Assembly: GCA_016839635.1 (NCBI GenBank)
Contig: JAEOTV010000065.1
Coordinates: 1-21,850, forward strand
DNA length: 21,850 nt
Origin: Promethearchaeota archaeon
GTDB lineage: Archaea; Asgardarchaeota; Lokiarchaeia; Sigynarchaeales; SOKP01
Direction: 5' to 3'
In this document: positions 1-7,746 of the stretch, piece after piece
How the letters are laid out: each line of letters begins with the position of its first letter
Numbering within the stretch: position 1 is the first letter of the stretch
Translations under genes and position numbers: made by a program
Notes under the pieces: generated by a model
The model's input: the letters and a program-made list of their open reading frames with translations, nothing else
What the model was told of the DNA's origin: nothing
Database searches by the model: none

Positions 1-1394
1 TCATGTTCATTTGAAATTTTCATTGCCAATCGTTTAATACCATGTGATTCAGCTATTTTCTGAGCTTGAGATAAAAATCGCCGAGCTGCCTTCATATCTA
101 ACTTTATTAAGGCTAATTTAGCTTGCAGTATGAAAGTTTCACAAAAATATAGATATGAATGTGATTTTTCAGCTATTTTTAATAAATGAGAGATGTGCTG
201 ATCTATTTCATCAAGAACTTCAACATTATTAGTCATACGAAATTCAGAGAGAAGTACGTCACAGAGATGGATTGAAGCATCTATAATAAAAGATTCACCA
301 AGATTTTCTGTTTCGATGATTCGGTTCAATAATTCTTCAACTTTTGCTTTATCTCGTATTCGAGAACTCCTTTTCAACATTAGTGCTTTAGTGTATTGAA
401 GCATTGCAACAAAATATCGTTTTGACTCGTTTTGACTTACCAGATTTTCTAAGCGTTTAAAGTATTTTTGAGCACGTTCAAAATCACTTTTTAAGAGAGC
501 CATTGAAGTTAAATTACTTAGTAAATTAACTAGTTGTATAGGACTCCTTTCCCATAGTCCTAAACTCTCTTCCAGATATTCTACAGCCAGATCATAATTG
601 CCAATTATTGCATTAGTATATCCTATATTATTAAGTAATCCAGAATAGTACCATTTGTTTTGAATTTGCTCAAATATTTTTAGACCTTTCATATAGTGCT
701 CTAGACAAAGTTCAAACTCACCCTTATGTGAATATACTACACCATACATCAAATGACAAGCTGCAATCCAAAAGTGATTAAATCTCATCACCGTTGCTAA
801 TGACATTGCCTCATTTATGTATTCAAGAGGTTTATTTGTTTCTGCTTTAACATTCAATATGTAAGCAGCCATAAGAAGATGAGCAAGAACTACTTCAAAT
901 GAATTACCAAGTTCATTACGTAAGTTTATAACCCACTCATAACAACATCTTGCCAGCTTAGAATTAGCTTTCTTCATATAATTATATCCTTTTGCCACAC
1001 TTATCCAAGCTTTTCTATGTAATAACTCAATTTGTGATGTGTTAGAAGTCCTTTCTAAAAGTTCTTCAGATTTTTCGATTATCATTCCAAATTCTTCAAT
1101 TCTTTCAAGTTCTAGTAATCCAAAGAACATAAATATTAGTCCGTCAACTGCTCGGAGATTTTGTTTAGTCAATTGATTTTCTTCAAACATTTTTTCCCCG
1201 AATACTAAAAGTTCTTTATATTTTCCCTGACAATCAAGTATAAAACCCTTAAGATATTGGTAATATCCTTTTTTTTCAAGGTCAAGCTCTTCAAGTTGAA
1301 TCAACTCATCTAATAAATCACTAGCTTCTTGAAGCCTACCAGCATCAAATAGCTCTTCAGCCCTTGTGAGTTGACTTTGCTCTGAAAAAGACAT
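1..1394 (-). CDS. TPR-repeat protein, C-terminus beyond the window
   Basis: The reverse strand is open from an ATG at 1394 to the left edge (464 codons) with no stop, so the 3' end is missing. The product is almost wholly helical, rich in Leu, Glu and Lys, with repeated ~34-residue helix-turn-helix units. The clearest tetratricopeptide repeats lie at about residues 205-310, for example NNIGYTNAIIGNYDLAVEYL and the following unit with SDFERAQKYFKRLENL. No signal peptide, membrane segment or enzymatic motif is visible, so a cytosolic protein-protein interaction scaffold is likely. Asgard archaea encode many such TPR proteins of unknown partner. It lies 257 bases downstream of the thiolase gene on the same strand, probably too far for a tight operon. 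The partner and pathway cannot be read from the sequence. Confidence 0.88.
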   Translation of the reverse strand, partial: MSFSEQSQLTRAEELFDAGRLQEASDLLDELIQLEELDLEKKGYYQYLKGFILDCQGKYKELLVFGEKMFEENQLTKQNLRAVDGLIFMFFGLLELERIEEFGMIIEKSEELLERTSNTSQIELLHRKAWISVAKGYNYMKKANSKLARCCYEWVINLRNELGNSFEVVLAHLLMAAYILNVKAETNKPLEYINEAMSLATVMRFNHFWIAACHLMYGVVYSHKGEFELCLEHYMKGLKIFEQIQNKWYYSGLLNNIGYTNAIIGNYDLAVEYLEESLGLWERSPIQLVNLLSNLTSMALLKSDFERAQKYFKRLENLVSQNESKRYFVAMLQYTKALMLKRSSRIRDKAKVEELLNRIIETENLGESFIIDASIHLCDVLLSEFRMTNNVEVLDEIDQHISHLLKIAEKSHSYLYFCETFILQAKLALIKLDMKAARRFLSQAQKIAESHGIKRLAMKISNEH

Positions 1395-1651
1395 TATTAG
1401 AAATAATTTGGATTATAGACTTATGAATACATTAAGCTAATAATTGTTTTAAATATAATGTAAGAATTAAAATTTGAAGGGAATCGAAATTTTTATTCAT
1501 CTTTGTTTTAAAAAATTCTATATCAAAGATATATATCATCTAAAGTTGATATTGTAGCTTTTTCAAAATAGAAAAAATTCTTTTAAAATCTTGTTTATAT
1601 TTTCATAATGTCTAGTGAAATTGAGATAGAATATCAAAATATTATAAAAAA

Positions 1652-2875
1652 TTACATCCTCTCTACTAATATTGAAATAATATTATTTCCAAAACCACCA
1701 AAATTGCATGTAATGCCTATTTCCGCTCCATCAACTTGTCTTTTTCCTGCTTCTCCTTTAAGTTGCCATACTAATTCCACGACTTGTGCAACACCTGTAG
1801 CTCCAAGTGGATGACCTCTGGCTTTTAATCCTCCTGACGGATTAATTGGAATTTTTCCATCGATTTTAGTCAATCCTTCATGAGCTGCCTTAGCTCCTTC
1901 TCCTTTATCAAAAAAACCAATATCTTCTGATTGAACGGCTTCAAGAATTTCAAAAGCATCATGTAATTCGGCTACATCAATATCTTTTGGTGTTTTATTG
2001 GCCATTTTATATGCTTGGTTTGAAGCAATTTTCAAAGCTTTAAGAGTAGTAATATCTTCACGTTCGAATACTATATGAGTATCAGTAGCTTGCCAAATAC
2101 CAGAGATAAGAATAGGAGTATCGGAGTATTGCTTTGCGTTATCAGCATTACATAAAACTAGAGCTGCCGCTCCATCTGAGATAGGACAAATGTGAAAAAG
2201 CCTTAATGGATCAGCTATTACTGGATTTGCTTTGTCATCGTTGAGAAAATCATGAACAGTATGCCAACTCCCCTTACCTTTATGAATGGCACTTTTCATA
2301 AAATCTTTGATTGTTCTTTGAAAATGTGCATTTGGATTTAATGCTCCATTTTCATGGTTTTTTATTGCTATATCTGAAATCCAATCAAGCTCAGCATTAT
2401 ATTTCTCGAGATAAGAGCGAGTTAACATTCCTGCAAATGAAGGAAGAGAAACTCCATGACGTCTTTCTGCTTCTGGATGTGTTAAAGTAGCTACATTTGA
2501 AGTAACATAACCGGGAGTAGTAATATGAGTCATCTTTTCTCCACCAACTATAAGTACTAGATCACTCATACCTGAAGCGATTGCTTGAAAACCTGCTTTA
2601 ATTGCTGATCCTCCTGAAGCTGGACCGTTCTTAATATGATCCGCAGCAACAGGAATTAAACTTATTTTGTCAACAAGAGCACTAGCAATACCAGAAAGCT
2701 GATTGAAAACTCCAGGACTCATTGCTCCTACATAAACAGAATCAAAATCTTCATTAAACGTATTGGAATCTTCGATAGCTTCTAAAGATGCTTCACTTAG
2801 TAAATCCATTAATCCTTTATCTACTAATCTTCCGAAGTTTGTATGTCCAACTCCTACAATTGCTACTTTATTCAT
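1652..2875 (-). CDS. Thiolase-superfamily protein (archaeal SCP-x type), nucleophilic Cys replaced by Pro
   Basis: This 407-residue protein has normal length for the archaeal/SCP2-type thiolase family, which makes or cleaves 3-ketoacyl-CoA. The start AIVGVGHTNFGRL, the HDAF motif (His305), the NPSGGLKARGHPLGATG block (His355) and the C-terminal TCNFGGFGNN loop (Cys390) are all family hallmarks. The N-terminal active-site loop is odd. Where thiolases have C-A-S-G, this protein reads G-P-A-S-G-G with Pro85 (codon CCA) in place of the acyl-accepting cysteine, while the two catalytic-type histidines remain. It may be a non-canonical thiolase, the non-condensing partner of a heteromeric enzyme, or a CoA-binding regulatory homologue. 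No DUF35-type OB-fold partner or HMG-CoA synthase gene is adjacent, unlike the archaeal mevalonate-pathway thiolase. It is divergent from the radical SAM gene across a 110-base spacer. Confidence 0.9.
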   Translation of the reverse strand: MNKVAIVGVGHTNFGRLVDKGLMDLLSEASLEAIEDSNTFNEDFDSVYVGAMSPGVFNQLSGIASALVDKISLIPVAADHIKNGPASGGSAIKAGFQAIASGMSDLVLIVGGEKMTHITTPGYVTSNVATLTHPEAERRHGVSLPSFAGMLTRSYLEKYNAELDWISDIAIKNHENGALNPNAHFQRTIKDFMKSAIHKGKGSWHTVHDFLNDDKANPVIADPLRLFHICPISDGAAALVLCNADNAKQYSDTPILISGIWQATDTHIVFEREDITTLKALKIASNQAYKMANKTPKDIDVAELHDAFEILEAVQSEDIGFFDKGEGAKAAHEGLTKIDGKIPINPSGGLKARGHPLGATGVAQVVELVWQLKGEAGKRQVDGAEIGITCNFGGFGNNIISILVERM

Positions 2876-2985
2876 ATTTTTAGATTTTTTATAAAACCAA
2901 ATGCAATTTTATTAATTAATTTTATTTATAATAAGAATCTGTTTATACATAAAAATGATGACAAGTATAAAGAAGGTATAACATC
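2876..2985. promoter_or_regulatory. Divergent promoter region, thiolase / radical SAM gene
   Basis: This 110-base, extremely AT-rich spacer separates two head-to-head genes. TATA-like stretches are visible for both directions: about 2909-2922 facing the thiolase gene, which would give a leader of about 12 bases, and 2921-2935 and 2942-2953 facing the radical SAM gene. Box assignment is by eye. Confidence 0.4.
2971..2976 (+). promoter_or_regulatory. Shine-Dalgarno supporting a TTG start
   Basis: AGAAGG ends nine bases before the TTG at 2986. In this frame a stop lies at 2968-2970 and the next ATG is about 200 bases downstream, past the CxxxCxxC motif, so TTG is effectively forced as the start codon. 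Confidence 0.6.
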
Positions 2986-3888
2986 TTGCTTAAAGGGATA
3001 CATTTTCTTTTAACGTATGTTTGCAATTATACATGTGATCACTGCTTTTTATATTGCAGTCCAAATTCAAAAGGAACCTTTACATTAGCACAAATTAAAC
3101 AAGTTCTTGATGAAGCTATAAAAATTAAGACTGTTGAATGGATATTTTTTGAGGGCGGTGAACCTTTTCTTTATTATCCTATTATGTTGGAAGGCCTTAG
3201 ATTAGCGAATGAATTAGGTTTTAAAACAGGATTAGTTTCTAATTCATACTGGGCAACGAGTGTTGAAGATGCTGAAGTTTGGCTTAAACCAATTTCTGAG
3301 ATTGGGATTTCAGATTTTAGCGTAAGTAATGATACTTTTCATTATGGGGATGAAGAACTAAACTTATCTAAAAGAGCTGAGCAAGCAGCGAAAAATTTGA
3401 ATATGCCATCTTTTTCTATAGCAATTGAAGAACCAACTGTCGAACTGGGAATTGACAAAGATCATGATAAAGGTGAACCCGTGATCAAGGGTGGTGCTAT
3501 GTTTAGAGGAAGAGCAGTTGAAACTCTAACTGAGGGGCTACCTCAAAGAACTTGGGAGATTTTGAACAAATGCCCATATGAAGACTTGGAAGACCTTGGA
3601 AGAATACACATAGATCCATTTGGGAATGCTCAGATTTGTCAAGGGTTGAGCATTGGTAATTTTTGGGAGACTCCTCTTTCAGTATTGATTGAAAATTATG
3701 ATCCATATTCTCATCCAATCTGTGGTCCCTTAATCCGAGGTGGACCAGTTCAATTAGTAAAAAATTATCAAATTGAGCATGAAGAAGAATATGTTGATGA
3801 GTGTCATCTTTGTTATCTTACAAGATTGAAGCTTCTAGATAAATTTCCACAATATCTTACTCCTAGACAAGTTTATGGATTGGAATAA
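2986..3888 (+). CDS. Radical SAM protein with SPASM-like C-terminal cysteines
   Basis: A 300-residue radical SAM enzyme. The [4Fe-4S]-binding CX3CX2C motif is Cys13, Cys17 and Cys20 (YVCNYTCDHCF), with an extra Cys24. The SAM-contacting GGE motif is at 57-59 (FFEGGEPF). The C-terminal third has Cys196, Cys218, Cys246, Cys273 and Cys276 (ending in CHLCY), the layout of a SPASM or twitch domain holding auxiliary iron-sulfur clusters. SPASM enzymes usually modify peptides, proteins or enzyme active sites, but no precursor-peptide gene is visible nearby, so the substrate is unknown. The start is TTG, forced by an upstream in-frame stop and supported by a Shine-Dalgarno at 2971-2976. It is divergent from the thiolase gene and 167 bases upstream of histidine kinase 1. 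No transmembrane segment is seen. Confidence 0.9.
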   Translation: MLKGIHFLLTYVCNYTCDHCFLYCSPNSKGTFTLAQIKQVLDEAIKIKTVEWIFFEGGEPFLYYPIMLEGLRLANELGFKTGLVSNSYWATSVEDAEVWLKPISEIGISDFSVSNDTFHYGDEELNLSKRAEQAAKNLNMPSFSIAIEEPTVELGIDKDHDKGEPVIKGGAMFRGRAVETLTEGLPQRTWEILNKCPYEDLEDLGRIHIDPFGNAQICQGLSIGNFWETPLSVLIENYDPYSHPICGPLIRGGPVQLVKNYQIEHEEEYVDECHLCYLTRLKLLDKFPQYLTPRQVYGLE

Positions 3889-3969
3889 AATATTCGTTCT
3901 AGTTAATTTTCTTGACATTTTTGGAAAGGATTTGGAGATAATTTTTGTCGTTATAAATTCTAACCAAAG

Positions 3970-3979
3970 TGTTAAATAC
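3970..3979 (+). promoter_or_regulatory. Shared upstream element TGTTAAATAC, histidine kinase 1 copy
   Basis: The ten bases TGTTAAATAC recur at 12175-12184 upstream of histidine kinase 2. In both places the element ends 77 bases before the chosen start codon and is followed by a T-rich stretch. It could be a TATA box with a leader of about 55-60 bases or a factor-binding site. The equal spacing also supports TTG 4056 as the start of kinase 1. Confidence 0.45.
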
Positions 3980-4055
3980 GATTTCTTTTGTATTTTATTG
4001 GTATAAGAAATTTCCCATTACATAATTGTATATAATAAATTGGAGTGTGTTCATT

Positions 4056-7000
4056 TTGATTGAAATGGGGGAAAACCAAGGTAATAATATAGAAGATTTG
4101 TTCAAAGCTATTTATAATGATTCTCCAATAGGAATTGAACTCTACAATTCAAAAGGGAAATTGATTGATTTAAACCAATCATGTTTGGAGTTATTTGGGG
4201 TATCTAGTAAGGATCAGGTTGCAGGTTTTGATTTATTGAATGATCCAAACATACCTAAGGAGTATTTAACTAAATTAAAACAAAGAGAGACAGTAAGGTT
4301 TGAAAGTGTGTTTGATTTTGATTTGGTTAAGGAACAAAAATTATACAAAACGGCACTAGTAGGTAAAATTTATCTCGATGTACTAATTACACCCTTGTTC
4401 CTTGGAGAGAACGGAACTATTAGTAATTACTTAGTTCACGTTCAAGATATTTCCGATCGCAAAATAGGAGAACATAGATTAATCGATTTAAATGAGGAAT
4501 TAGAAAAAAGAGTGCAAAAGAGAACTAAACAATTGAGAAAGTCAGAGGAAAATTGGCGTTTTTTAGTAGAGGAAGCTCCCGATATCATCTTTACTGTAGA
4601 TCGTAAAAGGAGGATTTTGTATATTAATAAAGTACCCAAAGGTATAACAACAGAACAGACAATCGGTACAGATGTGTTAGATTATGTAAACCCGGAGTAT
4701 CATAAAAATGTTAAAAACTCGATAGAAAAAGTATTTCAAACGGGAGAATCTGATTATTATGAAATTTCTGCTCGTGGACCTGACGGTATTAACTCATGGT
4801 ATTCAACTCGACTTGGAGCAATAAAACAAAATGAAGAAATTGTATCTGTAATGTTGATTACAAGGGATATATCTGAGCGTAAAAACATGGAGCTAAAATT
4901 AAAAGAATCTGAAGAAAAGTTTAGATCAATTGCGGAGCTTTCTCTTATGGGAATAACTATAGTTCAAGATAACCGTATTAAATATATCAATCAACAAGCT
5001 GCTCATATGATGGGTTATTCTGTTGAAGAAATGCTTAATTGGGATTTTAAGAAAATTCTTAAATGTATACTTCCTGATGATTTAGGTTTAGTAATGGAAA
5101 ATATGAAAAAAGTTCTTACTAACTCACCTAATGCTTTGAATCGACTTGAATATCGTATATTAAAGAAATCGGGTGAAATTCTATGGGTAGAAAATTTTGG
5201 GTCACAAATACAATATGAGGGAAAACTAGCCCAAGTTATAACATCTTTGGATATAACAGAGAAAAAACTATCTGAAGAAAAATTACAAGAAGAAAAAGAA
5301 AAAGTAGAAACATATCTAAACCTCGTAAATGTTATTGTTGTTGCGTTAGATAGGGATGGAACTATTTCCCTCATAAATAAAAAAGGAAATGAAATTCTGG
5401 GATGGAATGAAGGAGAGTTAATAGGGAAAAATTGGTTTGAAAATTGTCTTCCCTCTCAGGATAAAAAAAGAGTATATAATTATTTTAAAAAATTGATAGA
5501 AGAGGAGTTAGATATAGTCCCATTTTATGAAAATCTCTTAATCACAAAAAAGGGAGAAAAAAAACTAATTGCTTGGTCAACTATCTTATTCAAAGATTCT
5601 GATGGAAAAATAACAGGGGCTTTAAGTTCAGGAGAAGACATTACTGAACGTAAAAAAACAGAAGAAAAAATTCAACAAAGTGAAGCTGAATTATCTGCTA
5701 TTTATAACTATACTCCATTAGCTATACTTCTATTAGATCATGAGCGTCGAATTAGAAAAATTAATAAGTTTGCATTAAAATTTACAGATCGTCGGGAAGA
5801 GGAAGTATTTGGTATTCACGGAGGGGAAGCTCTACGCTGTTTATATTCCATTAAGGATCCTCGTGGATGTGGATTTAGTGAACAGTGTCAAGAATGTATA
5901 ATACGAAATACTGTCTTAGGTACTTTAAAATCAAAAAGTCCTCACATTAATGTAGAAGCCACACTTTCCTTATTACCTGGTAGTGAAACTGATAAGGTCC
6001 ATTTACTAGTTTCTACTGTTCCTTTGAATCTCGAAGGGGAAGATAGGGTTCTTGTAAGTATGATTGATATTACTGAACGAAAAAAAGCAGAACAAAAATT
6101 ACTAGAGTCAGAAGAAAAGTATCGAACATTAATCAATAACATCCCTGGAATGATTTATAGAGGAAATCCTGATTGGACAGTAGAGTTTATAACTAATAGC
6201 GAGGTGATTTCAGGATATATAGAGGAAGATTTTATCTCTCAAAAATTTAATTGGGTTGATATAATCCATCCGAGTGACAGAAAATCAATTTTATATGAAA
6301 GTTATTTGATGTCTGAAAAACCAATGTCAATATCACAGATTTATAGAATTATCACCAAAGAAGGAGATATAAGATGGGTAAATGATCATAAAATATCTTA
6401 TTTTGATGAGAAAGGAAATTTTTGTGGAGTTGATGGAGTTGTCTATGATATTACTGCACGTAAAATAGCTGAAGTGAAATTAAAAGAATCAGAAGAAAAA
6501 TTTAGGACCATTGCTGAGCAAACTTCTTTGGGTTTGATGATTCAACTAGACGGATTTATTAAATTTGCCAATTCAGCAGTAGCAGATATGAGTGAATACT
6601 CTATACAAGAAATTAATAATTGGTCTGTAGGGGATTTAATAAAAATCATTCATGAAGAAGATATACCAATTATGAATGCTAAGATGATTACTGTAAAAAG
6701 TGATGGTTTTGAATCTTCTGAACAATTTGAGTTAAGATTAATTACAAAATCAGGTAGTCTGAAATGGCTCGAAATTATTGCCAAACCAATAATTTATCTG
6801 GGAAAGAAGGCAGTATTTGCAACTCTTATAGATACTACAGCTAAGAAAAGATTAGAAAAAGAGTTAAAAGAAATAAGTAGATTGAAATCTGAACTTCTAA
6901 GTAGAACATCACATGAATTAAAAACACCTTTGGTATCAATAAAAGGGTATACAGATTTGTTACTACGTCAGCATTATGAAATGCTCGATATTTATACTAT

Positions 7001-7577
7001 CTCTGTTTTGAATGAAATTAAACAAGGATGCTATCGTCTTGAATCTTTGATCAAAGATCTTTTAGAAACATCAAAATTAGAGTCAGAGGAAATACAATTA
7101 AATATGCTAGAGGACGATTTAGCCTTTTTAATTAAATTCTGTATAAGAGACTTAAAAGGATTTGTAGAAATACGAAAACATAAAATAATTTTAGACATTC
7201 ATGATAAAATAATTACAATGTTTGAAAAAGAAAGGCTATATGAAGTGATCATGAATTTAATAAGCAATGCAATAAAATATACACCCCCAAATGGACAAAT
7301 TTCAATCAAATCTGAGATAAAAAATGACAATTATATAATATCAATAAGTGATAATGGAATTGGTTTAACCAAAGATGAAAAAGAAAAAATCTTCAAAAAG
7401 TTTGGAAAGATCGAGCGTTATGGAAAAGGAATGGATGTAGATTCCGAAGGAACAGGATTAGGCCTATATATTTCAAAAAAAATAATAGAACTACATAATG
7501 GTAAAATTTGGGTTGAATCGGAAGGAAGAGATCAAGGTTGTACCTTTTATTTCTCCATACCAATAGTGAAAGAGTAA
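4056..7577 (+). CDS. Histidine kinase 1: cytosolic sensor with seven PAS domains
   Basis: Numbered from TTG 4056 (1173 residues). Seven PAS domains lie at about 15-135, 165-277, 287-405, 417-535, 543-677, 686-805 and 815-933, joined by short coiled linkers of the LKESEEKFR type. A HisKA helix follows with phospho-acceptor His953 (TSHELKTPLVSIKG). The HATPase domain has N-box Asn1067/Asn1071, G1 DNGIG from Asp1099 and G2 GTGLGL at 1132. PAS5 carries four cysteines (595, 605, 611, 614) that could hold a metal, cluster or disulfide. No membrane segment, receiver or output domain is present, so it is a soluble kinase needing a separate response regulator, and none is nearby. GGAG at 4042-4045 is ten bases from TTG 4056. 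ATG 4065 is an alternative start; an upstream TTG at 4026 is also open but has no such support. The GTPase gene follows after 169 bases. Confidence 0.94.
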   Translation: MIEMGENQGNNIEDLFKAIYNDSPIGIELYNSKGKLIDLNQSCLELFGVSSKDQVAGFDLLNDPNIPKEYLTKLKQRETVRFESVFDFDLVKEQKLYKTALVGKIYLDVLITPLFLGENGTISNYLVHVQDISDRKIGEHRLIDLNEELEKRVQKRTKQLRKSEENWRFLVEEAPDIIFTVDRKRRILYINKVPKGITTEQTIGTDVLDYVNPEYHKNVKNSIEKVFQTGESDYYEISARGPDGINSWYSTRLGAIKQNEEIVSVMLITRDISERKNMELKLKESEEKFRSIAELSLMGITIVQDNRIKYINQQAAHMMGYSVEEMLNWDFKKILKCILPDDLGLVMENMKKVLTNSPNALNRLEYRILKKSGEILWVENFGSQIQYEGKLAQVITSLDITEKKLSEEKLQEEKEKVETYLNLVNVIVVALDRDGTISLINKKGNEILGWNEGELIGKNWFENCLPSQDKKRVYNYFKKLIEEELDIVPFYENLLITKKGEKKLIAWSTILFKDSDGKITGALSSGEDITERKKTEEKIQQSEAELSAIYNYTPLAILLLDHERRIRKINKFALKFTDRREEEVFGIHGGEALRCLYSIKDPRGCGFSEQCQECIIRNTVLGTLKSKSPHINVEATLSLLPGSETDKVHLLVSTVPLNLEGEDRVLVSMIDITERKKAEQKLLESEEKYRTLINNIPGMIYRGNPDWTVEFITNSEVISGYIEEDFISQKFNWVDIIHPSDRKSILYESYLMSEKPMSISQIYRIITKEGDIRWVNDHKISYFDEKGNFCGVDGVVYDITARKIAEVKLKESEEKFRTIAEQTSLGLMIQLDGFIKFANSAVADMSEYSIQEINNWSVGDLIKIIHEEDIPIMNAKMITVKSDGFESSEQFELRLITKSGSLKWLEIIAKPIIYLGKKAVFATLIDTTAKKRLEKELKEISRLKSELLSRTSHELKTPLVSIKGYTDLLLRQHYEMLDIYTISVLNEIKQGCYRLESLIKDLLETSKLESEEIQLNMLEDDLAFLIKFCIRDLKGFVEIRKHKIILDIHDKIITMFEKERLYEVIMNLISNAIKYTPPNGQISIKSEIKNDNYIISISDNGIGLTKDEKEKIFKKFGKIERYGKGMDVDSEGTGLGLYISKKIIELHNGKIWVESEGRDQGCTFYFSIPIVKE

Positions 7578-7746
7578 ATCAAAGTCGTATTCTTAAATTT
7601 TGACCAGTTATTCTTTTGAAAGAATTCAAATATCCAAACTATATTATTAATTTATTAATTTCACACTAAGAATTATTCAGAATTAAAGGTCGTTTTTAAT
7701 TACATATATAGATAAAGAAAAATTACGTGTTTTATTTAAATGGTAC

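Noticed and set aside
1608..1814. Forward-strand open frame across the 3' end of the thiolase gene.
   Set aside because: It is antisense to a clear thiolase C-terminus, and its protein is low-complexity with no motif.
4026..4055. Extending kinase 1 ten codons upstream to TTG 4026.
   Set aside because: No Shine-Dalgarno fits it, while GGAG at 4042-4045 and the 77-base spacing shared with kinase 2 both favour TTG 4056.
7578..7746. Possible hairpin or terminator around TTCTTTTGAAAGAA between kinase 1 and the GTPase.
   Set aside because: The palindrome is short and imperfect in very AT-rich DNA, and no T-tract follows at the right place.
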